Assembly (NCBI RefSeq): GCF_019145355.1
Contig: NZ_JAHSTY010000001.1
Span: 2,418,001 to 2,482,000, forward strand
From: Pseudomonas azadiae
GTDB lineage: Bacteria; Pseudomonadota; Gammaproteobacteria; Pseudomonadales; Pseudomonadaceae
Length of the DNA stretch: 64,000 bases
Direction: 5' to 3'
Below are positions 27,990 through 35,703 of this stretch, one piece after another. Under the pieces are notes generated by a model. It was not told the DNA's origin, made no database searches, and saw only the letters and a list, made by a program, of their open reading frames with translations. The position numbers and the translations under genes were made by a program. How positions within the stretch are numbered: position 1 is the stretch's first letter; each line of letters starts with the position of its first letter.

Positions 27990-28005
27990 CTGTCAACTTT
28001 GACAG
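27990..28005. promoter_or_regulatory. Island palindrome, copy 3
   Basis: CTGTCAACTTTGACAG, the most symmetrical copy, with TTATA 23 bp before it as in copy 1. It lies in the 459-bp gap between B2 and A2 (27814-28272), in which no gene was found. Read on the minus strand, TTGACA and TTATAA are 18 bp apart, so a sigma-70 promoter toward B2 is also possible. Confidence 0.6.
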
Positions 28006-28284
28006 TAGACGTTCCTATTTGAAAGAGGTCAATCGAAGCACCAATGGACTGACTGAGCGGAGATTCAGATTCACCCGTCGAGAGCGACAGTCATCCAGCC
28101 TCCTTAGCTATTTTATTTCGGTGAGTACACAAACGATAACGCAAGTCAGAATCAAGAAACCATTCCCTGTACGGTAAACGACAATCAGGAGGTATCTCAA
28201 GCAAACGCTAACTCACCCACAAAAACAACCGAAACCTTGAACAGTCGAAGTTAACACGGACCTCACTCATAGAGCGCACAGATC

Positions 28285-28761
28285 ACGCCTGACATCTTTG
28301 AACTCTGCCAACTCCCCATAGTCGGATATAAAGTAGGAAAATCTATAACCGTTAGTGCATTCGGAACCGAATACCAGGATTCGACAATTACAGACATAGC
28401 TAACGGAACAGTTTCACTGCTGCATTCCGACGGAAGTACTGACGTATTCGCTATTTCAGATATGATTCTAACGTATAATCTAACCCCTAATATGCAGGCT
28501 GAGTTAGCCGCACTCGATACACGAGCAAACGCTACCCCTGTCGAGCCCCAATATGCTCTTTTTACTGTCAATTTCCCAGGCGTAGAGCTCTCCAGCGATC
28601 CGCACGGCAGGATTTTTCAAACCACAGGACAATATGTGGGCGCTCTCTGGGTTGAAGACGGCGTCTCTTGCCCAGGAGGCGTGGTTTATGGCCCAGCGCA
28701 GACGAACCAGCCGCCCGTTGCCCCGCCAAGCGGGGCTCCATATGTACCACTGGTCTACTAA
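28285..28761 (+). pseudogene. Island family A gene (A2) with lost start codon
   Basis: An open frame runs from just after TAG at 28270 to the stop at 28761. Residues 1-70 align with A1, but the codon matching the A1 ATG is ACG (28285; 'ITPDIF' against 'IMPTVL'). No in-frame ATG, GTG or TTG occurs before an internal ATG at 28462, which would skip most of the conserved domain. From the ACG it would encode 158 residues, with a proline-rich end (PPVAPPSGAPYVPL). Either a start-loss pseudogene or a rare ACG-initiated gene. C2 follows 48 bp later. Confidence 0.6.
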
Positions 28762-28809
28762 ATCAAGTATTTGATGAGCGATTTCCAATCGTTCAAGAAG
28801 GTAACCATC

Positions 28810-29202
28810 ATGCCCTTCCCAGCCGCCCCCCGATCACAATTTCAAGGTAACCGCCCGCCCGTGCCCGCCACGCTATCTTATCCAATCATTGCGGCACGCG
28901 GCACCGTCATAGCCACCTCATTGCTACCTGCCTCGTCCGCCATTACCCTAAAGGCCGGCGACACGATGACAGCCTCTCTCCAGCGAACCGGGACCATGCC
29001 TGGAGGTGGAGCCTATCCCAGAGTGACCGTGGATACTTATGTCTATCAAAGAAACGGCGCAGCAAGAGACGTATTGGGTGCAACATTGCCCAACCTTCAA
29101 AGCCAACTACTGAATATCGATATGCTGTTCAGAATGGTCGTGACCAACGCAGCGGGTCAGGTGCAGGGGCAAACCGCTGTAACGCAGGTCCGATTCGTTT
29201 GA
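28810..29202 (+). CDS. Island family C protein (C2), unknown function
   Basis: A 130-residue paralog of C1 with the same motif order (PPVPATLSYPI, LKAGDTMTASLQ, YPRVTVDTYVY, RDVLGATLPN, GQTAVTQVRF). It is the only undamaged member of the second cassette. AAGAAGG lies 8 nt before the ATG at 28810, and an earlier in-frame ATG at 28771 is possible. No signal peptide. It is followed by the fba fragment. Function unknown; the beta-sandwich appearance is an inference from the pattern. Confidence 0.65.
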   Translation: MPFPAAPRSQFQGNRPPVPATLSYPIIAARGTVIATSLLPASSAITLKAGDTMTASLQRTGTMPGGGAYPRVTVDTYVYQRNGAARDVLGATLPNLQSQLLNIDMLFRMVVTNAAGQVQGQTAVTQVRFV

Positions 29203-29272
29203 CACGCACTCATTTATATACCCCCCACAAAAACCCCGCATCTCTGCAGGTTTTCTCATAAACGCTTCAGGC

Positions 29273-29878
29273 TCAGTTCACCTTAGCGTTCAACTCACCT
29301 TTCAAATACCGCTGATACATCGCTTCCAACGAGATCGGCTTGATCTTCGATGCATTACCGGCAGTACCAAACGCTTCATAACGTGCGATACACACGTCAC
29401 GCATGGCAGTCACGGTCGCGCCGAAGAACTTACGCGAATCAAACTCGCTCGGGTTGGTCGCCATCAACCGACGCATCGCACCGGTCGACGCCAAACGCAG
29501 GTCGGTATCGATATTGACCTTACGCACGCCGTACTTGATGCCTTCAACAATCGCTTCCACCGGCACACCGTAGGTTTCTTTGATGTCGCCGCCGTACTGG
29601 TTGATGATCGCCAGCCATTCCTGCGGCACCGAGGAAGAGCCGTGCATCACCAGGTGGGTGTTGGGGATGCGTTTGTGGATTTCCTTGATGCGGTCGATGG
29701 CCAGTACGTCGCCGGTTGGGTGCTTGGTGAACTTGTAGGCGCCGTGGCTGGTGCCGATGGCGAGGGCGTCGACTTGGGTTTTCTTGACGAAGTCGGCGGC
29801 TTCTTCGGGGTCGGTCAGCATTTGGCTGTGATCGAGCACGCCTTCGGCGCCGATGCCGTCCTCTTCGCCGGCCATGCC
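29273..29878 (-). pseudogene. fba 3'-end fragment, copy 2
   Basis: About 600 bp almost identical to the last 200 codons of the intact fba gene at 33711-34775, with stop TGA instead of TAA, a 6-bp in-frame deletion (ALAIGTSHG for [11 protein letters not shown]) and a few substitutions. It ends at GGCCATGCC, the same point as copy 1, and is joined to the same linker and alginate-lyase fragment. A degenerate copy of the fba terminator is still visible at about 29229-29256. Confidence 0.9.
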
Positions 29879-29920
29879 TGAGAATGGGGATAGATTTATT
29901 CTCGGAGCGAATTGCGAGAA

Positions 29921-30393
29921 CTTACGCCGACGGACGTCTGCGCAACTGGACCTATCCGGACGCAGACAACTTCCTGCGCGCCACCTTGGCCGTCAATCAG
30001 GTACCGTCCACCGGCAAGATCGTGATCGGACAGATTCATGCCTATGACAGCCAGAAACCGCTGATCAAACTCGAATACCCATTCAAGGAAAAGACCCAGA
30101 CCGGCAACATCGTCGCCAAAGTGCGCATGCGCCCGGATGAAGATGAAAGCCGCGTGATCACCATCGCGTCCAATGTGCCGCTGCAAAAAAGCTTCACCTA
30201 CGTGATCAACCTGAACAAAGCCGGACTGCTCGCCGTGTACGCCGCCGACAAGGAATGGAACGCGCGTATCGGCGCAGCGTGGGCGTCAAAACCGCTTTAC
30301 TTCAAGGCGGGCGTGTATGTGCAGGACAACAGCGGGGATACCAACGAGGGGGCCAAGGTGACGTTTGAGAAGTTGGATATTGATCACGAGTGA
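29921..30393 (+). pseudogene. Truncated PL7 alginate lyase, copy 3
   Basis: Again the portion from about residue 66 of the complete enzyme, preceded by the same linker. Here the linker supplies an ATG (29884) in frame, giving a 169-residue frame [17 protein letters not shown]... The conserved QIHAY and YFKAGVYVQ are kept; the RSELRE strand is present only in a shifted frame. Near-identity to the complete gene implies recent duplication or gene conversion. Confidence 0.82.
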
Positions 30394-30484
30394 ACTGTTA
30401 GGCCTCACTTCAAGCAGGAATCGTCTGAGGAGTTCTCGGAATACTCACTGATTAACCCACACCTTCAAACAACGTGAACCGGTT

Positions 30485-30573
30485 TGGCAGCCGGGCTTGT
30501 CCACAATGGCGGTGTGTCAGTTTATTTATCTGGTAACTGACACATCGCCATCGCGGGCATACCGCCCTCCATG
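30485..30573. repeat. Degenerate REP doublet
   Basis: Mutated REP units (CAGCCGGGCTTGTCC and ATCGCGGGCATACCGCCCTCC) with the inner dyad GGCGGTGTGTCAGT and ACTGACACATCGCC still visible. It lies in the 277-bp gap after the alginate-lyase fragment, where no gene was found. Confidence 0.75.
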
Positions 30574-30670
30574 AAGATAATCAACCCATATTCCCTCATG
30601 AAATTTGTTAGATATGGCTATCCACGAGATACGTCCTTTTGAGTGAGCACACTCGCTAAAAAGTAAAACT

Positions 30671-31681
30671 CTACACACGCAACCATTGATTAAAAAGGTC
30701 GCTCGCATAAGCCTGGAATAAAGGTGCATGAAGATTAAAACGGGTAGCAATACCTTCCGCATCTGACGGCGTGCTTGAGTAGACTTCATCTAGAAAAGAC
30801 GTACAGGAATCGGCGACTTTTTGAATTTCATTGACGTATTCAGTTTTTACACCTTTCAACATCTCGAAACTTCGTAACTGCTCAAGCTCGTGCACATGTT
30901 CTCTGATATCCCGATCTGTCAAATCCGCAGCCAGTTCGCGCGTATTAATTTTCACAGCCAACTGCCCCCGCAGGGTGACCATATCATCATATTTAACCGC
31001 AGCGTTAGCAATATTAAGAATTAAACTCACGACCGTCGCACCCTCTTTCACCAGTGTAGCCTTGTAAGTAGCAGGGGAGTCAACTACTGAACCAACAGTC
31101 TTGACGACCTCATCAATTACAGGCTTGGCTTTATCGAGAAATGTTTCACTCTCATACGCCTCAATTGCCGATTCCAATGTAGCCATTCGCTTGAGCATCT
31201 CGTCGTAATGTGATCCATCACTTTCTTTTTTCGCAATTTGCCTGAGCGTAGCAATTGTATTCTCCAGCTCAGTCAACTTATAGGTATTATCGGTCAGGCT
31301 CATAGTTCTTAGATTGAATACTGCCGTATTGAGGGTATTACGCCACTGAAGCAAGTCATTTTGTTTATCGGTGAGCACCGAGTTCAAATTTTGCTCAAAG
31401 GCTGAAAATGCACCCGGGTCTGCGTTTCTATCTACGCGAGTTAGATAGCTTAATGCATTAACAACACTTGAAGAATCGGACAAATCGATCATTTTACGCA
31501 AGGTGTCATTCCCCCGTTGATCGACATCCTCACGATAACTATCCAATGCCTTCAAGTCGCCCACTATTGTTGAGTTTTTTATATTACTGAGACGGATATT
31601 TACATACGATCTAATCGTAATTCTGCTTCCTTTCATTGCCACCATGTTAGGTCGCGATAGAGTTACAATTCCAGTATTCAT
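30671..31681 (-). CDS. Alpha-xenorhabdolysin-type binary toxin, subunit B (XaxB-like)
   Basis: A 336-residue, almost wholly helical protein without a signal peptide. Long heptad-rich stretches surround a hydrophobic helical segment (about 186-230, including EGATVVSLILNIANAAV), as in the membrane-inserting part of XaxB/YaxB toxins of the ClyA type. The assignment rests on size, helical character, position 22 bp after an XaxA-like gene and remembered resemblance to Pseudomonas proteins annotated this way. XaxAB pairs assemble pores in eukaryotic cell membranes. GAGG precedes the ATG. AT-rich codon use suggests horizontal origin. Confidence 0.72.
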   Translation of the reverse strand: MNTGIVTLSRPNMVAMKGSRITIRSYVNIRLSNIKNSTIVGDLKALDSYREDVDQRGNDTLRKMIDLSDSSSVVNALSYLTRVDRNADPGAFSAFEQNLNSVLTDKQNDLLQWRNTLNTAVFNLRTMSLTDNTYKLTELENTIATLRQIAKKESDGSHYDEMLKRMATLESAIEAYESETFLDKAKPVIDEVVKTVGSVVDSPATYKATLVKEGATVVSLILNIANAAVKYDDMVTLRGQLAVKINTRELAADLTDRDIREHVHELEQLRSFEMLKGVKTEYVNEIQKVADSCTSFLDEVYSSTPSDAEGIATRFNLHAPLFQAYASDLFNQWLRV

Positions 31682-31703
31682 GATAGTAACCTCGTAAAAT
31701 ATT

Positions 31704-32747
31704 TTATACGTCAGTCAGCGCATCCCGAAGCACGTTAGAATTTGCCTTAATATTACGCCAATCATTAAGGGCAGCCTCCATCTTCAAAACAAATAACCCC
31801 AATAGGGAGTAATTAGTGAACTGATGGACAGAATTATCAATTTCGTAGCTCACAGCATCCCAATGAGTGTGCAACTGAGCCGTTGAATTAACGACGGGGG
31901 TTACTGCATCATAAAGTGGCCCCATTGTGTCGTGTAGCTTAGTGATAAACCCTCTCAAACCAACACTTGTTTCAAGCGATTCAACCTTTAATTTAAGTTG
32001 ATCGCTGAGCGCGGACACACCAGCATGTGAAGAAATATCCGTTTTAGCGGCATATAAGGGGGCAAGTAATAGTTCAAGCCCCAAAAGAGGAGTGACACTG
32101 GGCTTTGGGCTGCCAGCCTTGGATTGCTTTACTGTGTCTTTCAGCTGTGTAATTTGTAGTCGCAGGTTTGATATTTCTACATTGAGATTATCTGGATTTG
32201 ATGCCTGGATCATCGCACCTAGCCACGGTTCAATGACGTTAGTCAAAGTGAGTTTGAACGCATCAACACTAGATAAAATGGCATGTGTCTTTATCTTTTC
32301 TGAATCAATTGCCGCCTTAAGCGACTTGACTGCATCGGTGAGACTCAAAAACGGTTGAGCGTCACCTCCATCGATGGAGACCGCAGGGAGCGATGCAATT
32401 TGCCCTGCGTCCAGCGAGCCAATGCCCGCACTTTCATAACCCTTCATGCCTTTGATAAGGGCAACAGCCTGGTCACCGTACGAAATAAAACTGTCTGCAA
32501 ATGCATCAAGAATGCCACTTAACTCGCTCATAGAGCGTTTAACGCCATCCCAAGAATTAGCATGATCATAGATAGCTTTAAACTTCGCCTCTATTTCTGG
32601 TTTCCACGCAGAGGGCTCATTGGGAAAACGTTGCGCTATAGAAGTACTGGTGATAGGCATATTCTTGCCTTCAGAGACATAGACACTAATAACGCGGACA
32701 TCGTCCTTCGTTAAAACGGGAATTGGATACTCAAGCGATCTGGACAT
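31704..32747 (-). CDS. Alpha-xenorhabdolysin-type binary toxin, subunit A (XaxA-like)
   Basis: A 347-residue helical protein. It begins with the LTKDDVRVISVYVSEGKNMP segment expected for XaxA-type subunits, then FPNEPSAWKPEIEAKFKAIYDHANSW, coiled-coil stretches and one short hydrophobic hairpin (about 219-234, LLGLELLLAPLYAA). It is somewhat shorter than XaxA of Xenorhabdus (about 400 residues). GGAG precedes the ATG. It leads the xaxA-xaxB pair, the order found in insect-pathogenic bacteria. XaxA-type subunits bind the membrane and recruit XaxB; that role is taken from the family. Confidence 0.76.
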   Translation of the reverse strand: MSRSLEYPIPVLTKDDVRVISVYVSEGKNMPITSTSIAQRFPNEPSAWKPEIEAKFKAIYDHANSWDGVKRSMSELSGILDAFADSFISYGDQAVALIKGMKGYESAGIGSLDAGQIASLPAVSIDGGDAQPFLSLTDAVKSLKAAIDSEKIKTHAILSSVDAFKLTLTNVIEPWLGAMIQASNPDNLNVEISNLRLQITQLKDTVKQSKAGSPKPSVTPLLGLELLLAPLYAAKTDISSHAGVSALSDQLKLKVESLETSVGLRGFITKLHDTMGPLYDAVTPVVNSTAQLHTHWDAVSYEIDNSVHQFTNYSLLGLFVLKMEAALNDWRNIKANSNVLRDALTDV

Positions 32748-33013
32748 TATTGTTCTCCAACCTTTAAATTGAAGGGATACATACGTAAAACTTAAGCTTT
32801 TACACTCAGCATTTTGCTATGGCCAGCTAGCGTAAAAGTCACGCAACGTTTTTTTCTTGAACATCGGTTTCGGCGGCAGAGCTTTTAATAATAGGATCTA
32901 CGCTAGGGAGCGTGAGAGTAAAATCTACTCTAACAAATCTTATAAGTACCCAACATAAGCTTTCTTGAGTAAAACGAATGCGTTCTCAGAGAAAAAAGTT
33001 AAGCCATGACAAG

Positions 33014-33412
33014 TCAACCACTCGTAACATTAGTGGAAGGCTGAGGAGTACTCGCTGCCTTATCCTTATTAAAAACAATGTCGTACTGCTCATCGCCTTT
33101 AGGAAAATCCGGGAGAGAGGCCGATTTTTCAAGCCTATAAAGCTTACCGTACAAACGATCAAATTCTTTATCATCACTATACAAAAGAGCCGTCTCGCCA
33201 TCAGCCTTAAAGTGGATAATTACCTCATAAGGCAGCACACCGCCCCGCCAGCTTAACCACCCGGTAAAATCACTTCCCAAATACTGCCCCTTACCGCACT
33301 GACCTATAATTTTCCCACTATCGTTATCAACCGATGTCAGCTTGAAAGTATAAAATGTTTCATTAATAGGCTCACTATAATAAGTGGCCTCTAGTTGGGT
33401 AACGTGCTTCAC
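33014..33412 (-). CDS. Small beta-rich protein of unknown function
   Basis: A 132-residue protein (MKHVTQLEATYYSE...) with alternating hydrophobic residues, one cysteine and a Ser/Thr/Pro-rich C-terminal tail; no signal peptide. Family not recognised. It lies on the same strand upstream of the XaxA-like gene, across a 266-bp gap (32748-33013) holding only a small AGAGTA/TACTCT hairpin. A copy of the island palindrome lies 82 bp before its start, so it may belong to the same regulon as the A/B/C genes and possibly share a transcript with the toxin. Confidence 0.6.
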   Translation of the reverse strand: MKHVTQLEATYYSEPINETFYTFKLTSVDNDSGKIIGQCGKGQYLGSDFTGWLSWRGGVLPYEVIIHFKADGETALLYSDDKEFDRLYGKLYRLEKSASLPDFPKGDEQYDIVFNKDKAASTPQPSTNVTSG

Positions 33413-33493
33413 GATCGCACACCTCTTCCGTTAAAAATAGCGACTATAAAAAGCTCACACACCTAACTCTACAGGGTCGTCATTTTTTCGCAC

Positions 33494-33509
33494 CTGTTAA
33501 CATTGACAG
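33494..33509. promoter_or_regulatory. Island palindrome, copy 4
   Basis: CTGTTAACATTGACAG, 82 bp upstream of the gene at 33014-33412 and so at the head of the toxin unit. A second dyad, TTATAG and CTATAA, lies just beyond it at 33536-33554. Same CTG-N10-CAG form as the other three. Confidence 0.58.
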
Positions 33510-33663
33510 TTTTTCAGAACAGTTTTACCCACTTGTTATAGCGCTCAACTATAAGCAGAACATAAGACGCCTTGACCCAAGAGCGCGTATCGTTGGGATG
33601 TGTTCCGCGTGATCAAACCCCGTGGTTTTGATAAGCCCAACGCCGCCTGATCAAATTCTAGGC

Positions 33664-33697
33664 AAAAAGAAGCCCGCATCTCTGCGGGCTTCTTTTT
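33664..33697 (-). terminator. fba terminator
   Basis: AGAAGCCCGCA-TCTC-TGCGGGCTTCT hairpin with A and T runs on both sides, 14 bp past the fba stop. It can serve both strands and marks the end of the island. Confidence 0.9.
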
Positions 33698-33710
33698 GAA
33701 CACCTTAGGC

Positions 33711-34775
33711 TTAATTCACCTTAGCGTTCAACTCACCTTTCAAATACCGCTGATACATCGCTTCCAACGAGATCGGCTTGATCTTCGATGCATTACCGGC
33801 AGTACCAAACGCTTCATAACGTGCGATACACACGTCACGCATGGCAGTCACGGTCGCGCCGAAGAACTTACGCGGATCAAACTCGCTCGGGTTGGTCGCC
33901 ATCAACCGACGCATCGCACCGGTCGACGCCAAACGCAGGTCGGTATCGATATTGACCTTGCGCACGCCGTACTTGATGCCTTCGACGATTTCTTCAACCG
34001 GCACGCCGTAGGTTTCTTTGATGTCGCCGCCGTACTGGTTGATGATCGCCAGCCACTCTTGCGGCACCGAGGAAGAGCCGTGCATCACCAGGTGGGTGTT
34101 GGGGATGCGTTTGTGGATTTCCTTGATGCGGTCGATGGCCAGTACATCGCCGGTTGGGGGCTTGGTGAACTTGTAGGCGCCGTGGCTGGTGCCGATGGCG
34201 ATGGCGAGGGCGTCGACTTGGGTTTTCTTGACGAAGTCGGCGGCTTCTTCGGGGTCGGTCAGCATCTGGCTGTGGTCGAGCACGCCTTCGGCGCCGATGC
34301 CGTCTTCTTCGCCGGCCATGCCGGTTTCAAGCGAACCCAGGCAGCCCAGCTCGCCTTCAACCGAGACGCCGCAGGCGTGGGCCATGGTCACAGTCTGCTG
34401 GGTGACGCGCACGTTGTAGTCGTAGTCGGTTGGGGTCTTGCCGTCTTCGCCCAGGGAGCCGTCCATCATCACCGAACTGAAGCCCAGTTGGATCGAGCGC
34501 TGGCACACGTCGGGGCTGGTGCCGTGGTCCTGGTGCATGCACACCGGGATGTGCGGGAATTCTTCGATGGCGGCGAGGATCAGGTGACGCAGGAACGGGG
34601 CGCCGGCGTATTTGCGCGCGCCGGCCGAAGCTTGGACGATCACGGGGGAGTCGGTCTTGTCAGCGGCTTCCATGATGGCGCGCATCTGCTCAAGGTTGTT
34701 GACGTTAAAGGCTGGGACGCCGTAGCCGAACTCGGCTGCGTGGTCCAGCATCTGACGCATGCTGATAAGTGCCAT
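33711..34775 (-). CDS. fba: Class II fructose-1,6-bisphosphate aldolase
   Basis: A 354-residue zinc aldolase of the Calvin-cycle subtype common in Pseudomonas, splitting fructose-1,6-bisphosphate to dihydroxyacetone phosphate and glyceraldehyde-3-phosphate. Zinc-ligand and phosphate-binding segments are visible: [30 protein letters not shown] and VNIDTDLR. It closes the tkt-epd-pgk-fba block. Its 3' end is the boundary of the accessory island and the source of the two fragments inside it. Confidence 0.97.
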   Translation of the reverse strand: MALISMRQMLDHAAEFGYGVPAFNVNNLEQMRAIMEAADKTDSPVIVQASAGARKYAGAPFLRHLILAAIEEFPHIPVCMHQDHGTSPDVCQRSIQLGFSSVMMDGSLGEDGKTPTDYDYNVRVTQQTVTMAHACGVSVEGELGCLGSLETGMAGEEDGIGAEGVLDHSQMLTDPEEAADFVKKTQVDALAIAIGTSHGAYKFTKPPTGDVLAIDRIKEIHKRIPNTHLVMHGSSSVPQEWLAIINQYGGDIKETYGVPVEEIVEGIKYGVRKVNIDTDLRLASTGAMRRLMATNPSEFDPRKFFGATVTAMRDVCIARYEAFGTAGNASKIKPISLEAMYQRYLKGELNAKVN

Positions 34776-34932
34776 TGTGTTGTCTCTCCCGGTCGAGGGT
34801 CGTTAATTCGTGCAAGCCTGCCGTAGCGGCGGCTGCTATTCAAGTTATTGCAGGTCAGGGTTTGCGTACCTGGCTTGCTGAATCGTTATTGCTGGTGTGG
34901 CCTGGTGCAAATGCCACTGTGAACCGGATCAA

Positions 34933-35052
34933 TGTGGGAGCTGGCTTGTGTGGGAGCCGGGCTTGCCCGCGATAGCATCAACTCGGTACATCTGTTGTAC
35001 CGAGGTGTCTGCATCGCAGGCAAGCCAGCTCCCACACAAGCCCGCTCCCACA
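34933..35052. repeat. Composite REP cluster
   Basis: Four REP units: one CTGGCTTG unit running directly into GTGGGAGCCGGGCTTGCCCGCG, then after the dyad ACTCGGTACATCTG/TGTACCGAGGTG the inverted counterparts. It looks like one doublet inserted into another, in the fba upstream region. Confidence 0.88.
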
Positions 35053-35086
35053 GTTGGATCTCATTGGATTTGAGATCGAGTTCCAC

Positions 35087-35419
35087 TTATTGAGCCTTGC
35101 AACCGCGCCCGATCAGATCATCCGTGGCCACCCAGTAAACCAGGCCTTCCTCGCCTTTGGTGTGAAACGCCAATTGGTCGTTGGCATACAGAACGCCCGA
35201 GGCGGCAACGTCCTGTTTAAGGCGGTAAACCTGGTCGGAACCGCCGAGGCGAACATCCACCTCGGATTTGGCCGGGTTGGCAAAGCGCCAGTTGACCTCG
35301 GCCTTGCTGTCGCAGGTCCAGGTGGTCCACTTGTCGGCAGTTTCTGCCTTGTTGAACATGTTCATGCTGCTGCAGCCGGTCAATAAAGCCAGGGCTGCCA
35401 GGACGAAAGCGCCTTTCAT
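35087..35419 (-). CDS. MliC-type lysozyme-inhibitor lipoprotein
   Basis: A 110-residue lipoprotein with lipobox LLTGC (Cys16) and a MliC-like domain: WTCDSKAEVNWRF at the start and YWVATDDLIGRGC at the end, the two cysteines presumably forming the conserved disulfide. MliC-family proteins inhibit C-type lysozyme in the periplasm. ATG 35419 is preferred over the TTG two codons earlier; GAGGA lies upstream. It lies 27 bp after another small lipoprotein gene on the same strand. Confidence 0.78.
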   Translation of the reverse strand: MKGAFVLAALALLTGCSSMNMFNKAETADKWTTWTCDSKAEVNWRFANPAKSEVDVRLGGSDQVYRLKQDVAASGVLYANDQLAFHTKGEEGLVYWVATDDLIGRGCKAQ

Positions 35420-35446
35420 TGCCAATCCTCAAGTTGATCAGACCCG

Positions 35447-35674
35447 TCAAGGGCAACCCTGTTCCTGACCGTTTGGCGCGGAGTCGTATTTCTCCAGCCG
35501 TTCGTTGCCGATGCGCTTGTTGATCACCGGCATGGTCTCGGCTTGCCAATCAGCCTGGTAGCAGCTTTTTTCCGACGCCGGCACCGGTTTCCCGGGCGCT
35601 GGCGCCGCGCTTGGCGTGCTGCCGCAGCCGGCCAACAGGCCCGCTGCGATCACCAGTGCCAACGACTTGATCAT
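35447..35674 (-). CDS. Small lipoprotein of unknown function
   Basis: A 75-residue protein with a lipoprotein signal (lipobox LLAGC) and a short Ala/Pro-rich linker, then a region with two cysteines (SCYQADW and the penultimate residue). ATG 35674 follows AAAAGGAG; an earlier in-frame start at 35698 is less likely. It lies 29 bp after pgk on the same strand and may be co-transcribed with it. Confidence 0.7.
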   Translation of the reverse strand: MIKSLALVIAAGLLAGCGSTPSAAPAPGKPVPASEKSCYQADWQAETMPVINKRIGNERLEKYDSAPNGQEQGCP

Positions 35675-35703
35675 GGGAATACTCCTTTTCCGGATCACGC
35701 GCC

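Noticed and set aside
25749..28005. Palindromes as ends of a transposable element
   Set aside because: No transposase and no target duplications were seen, and two more copies outside this pair precede other genes, which fits operators better.
27964..28005. TTGACA-N18-TTATAA on the minus strand as a confirmed promoter for B2
   Set aside because: The same arrangement at copy 1 would point to no gene, so it cannot be claimed; mentioned only as a possibility.
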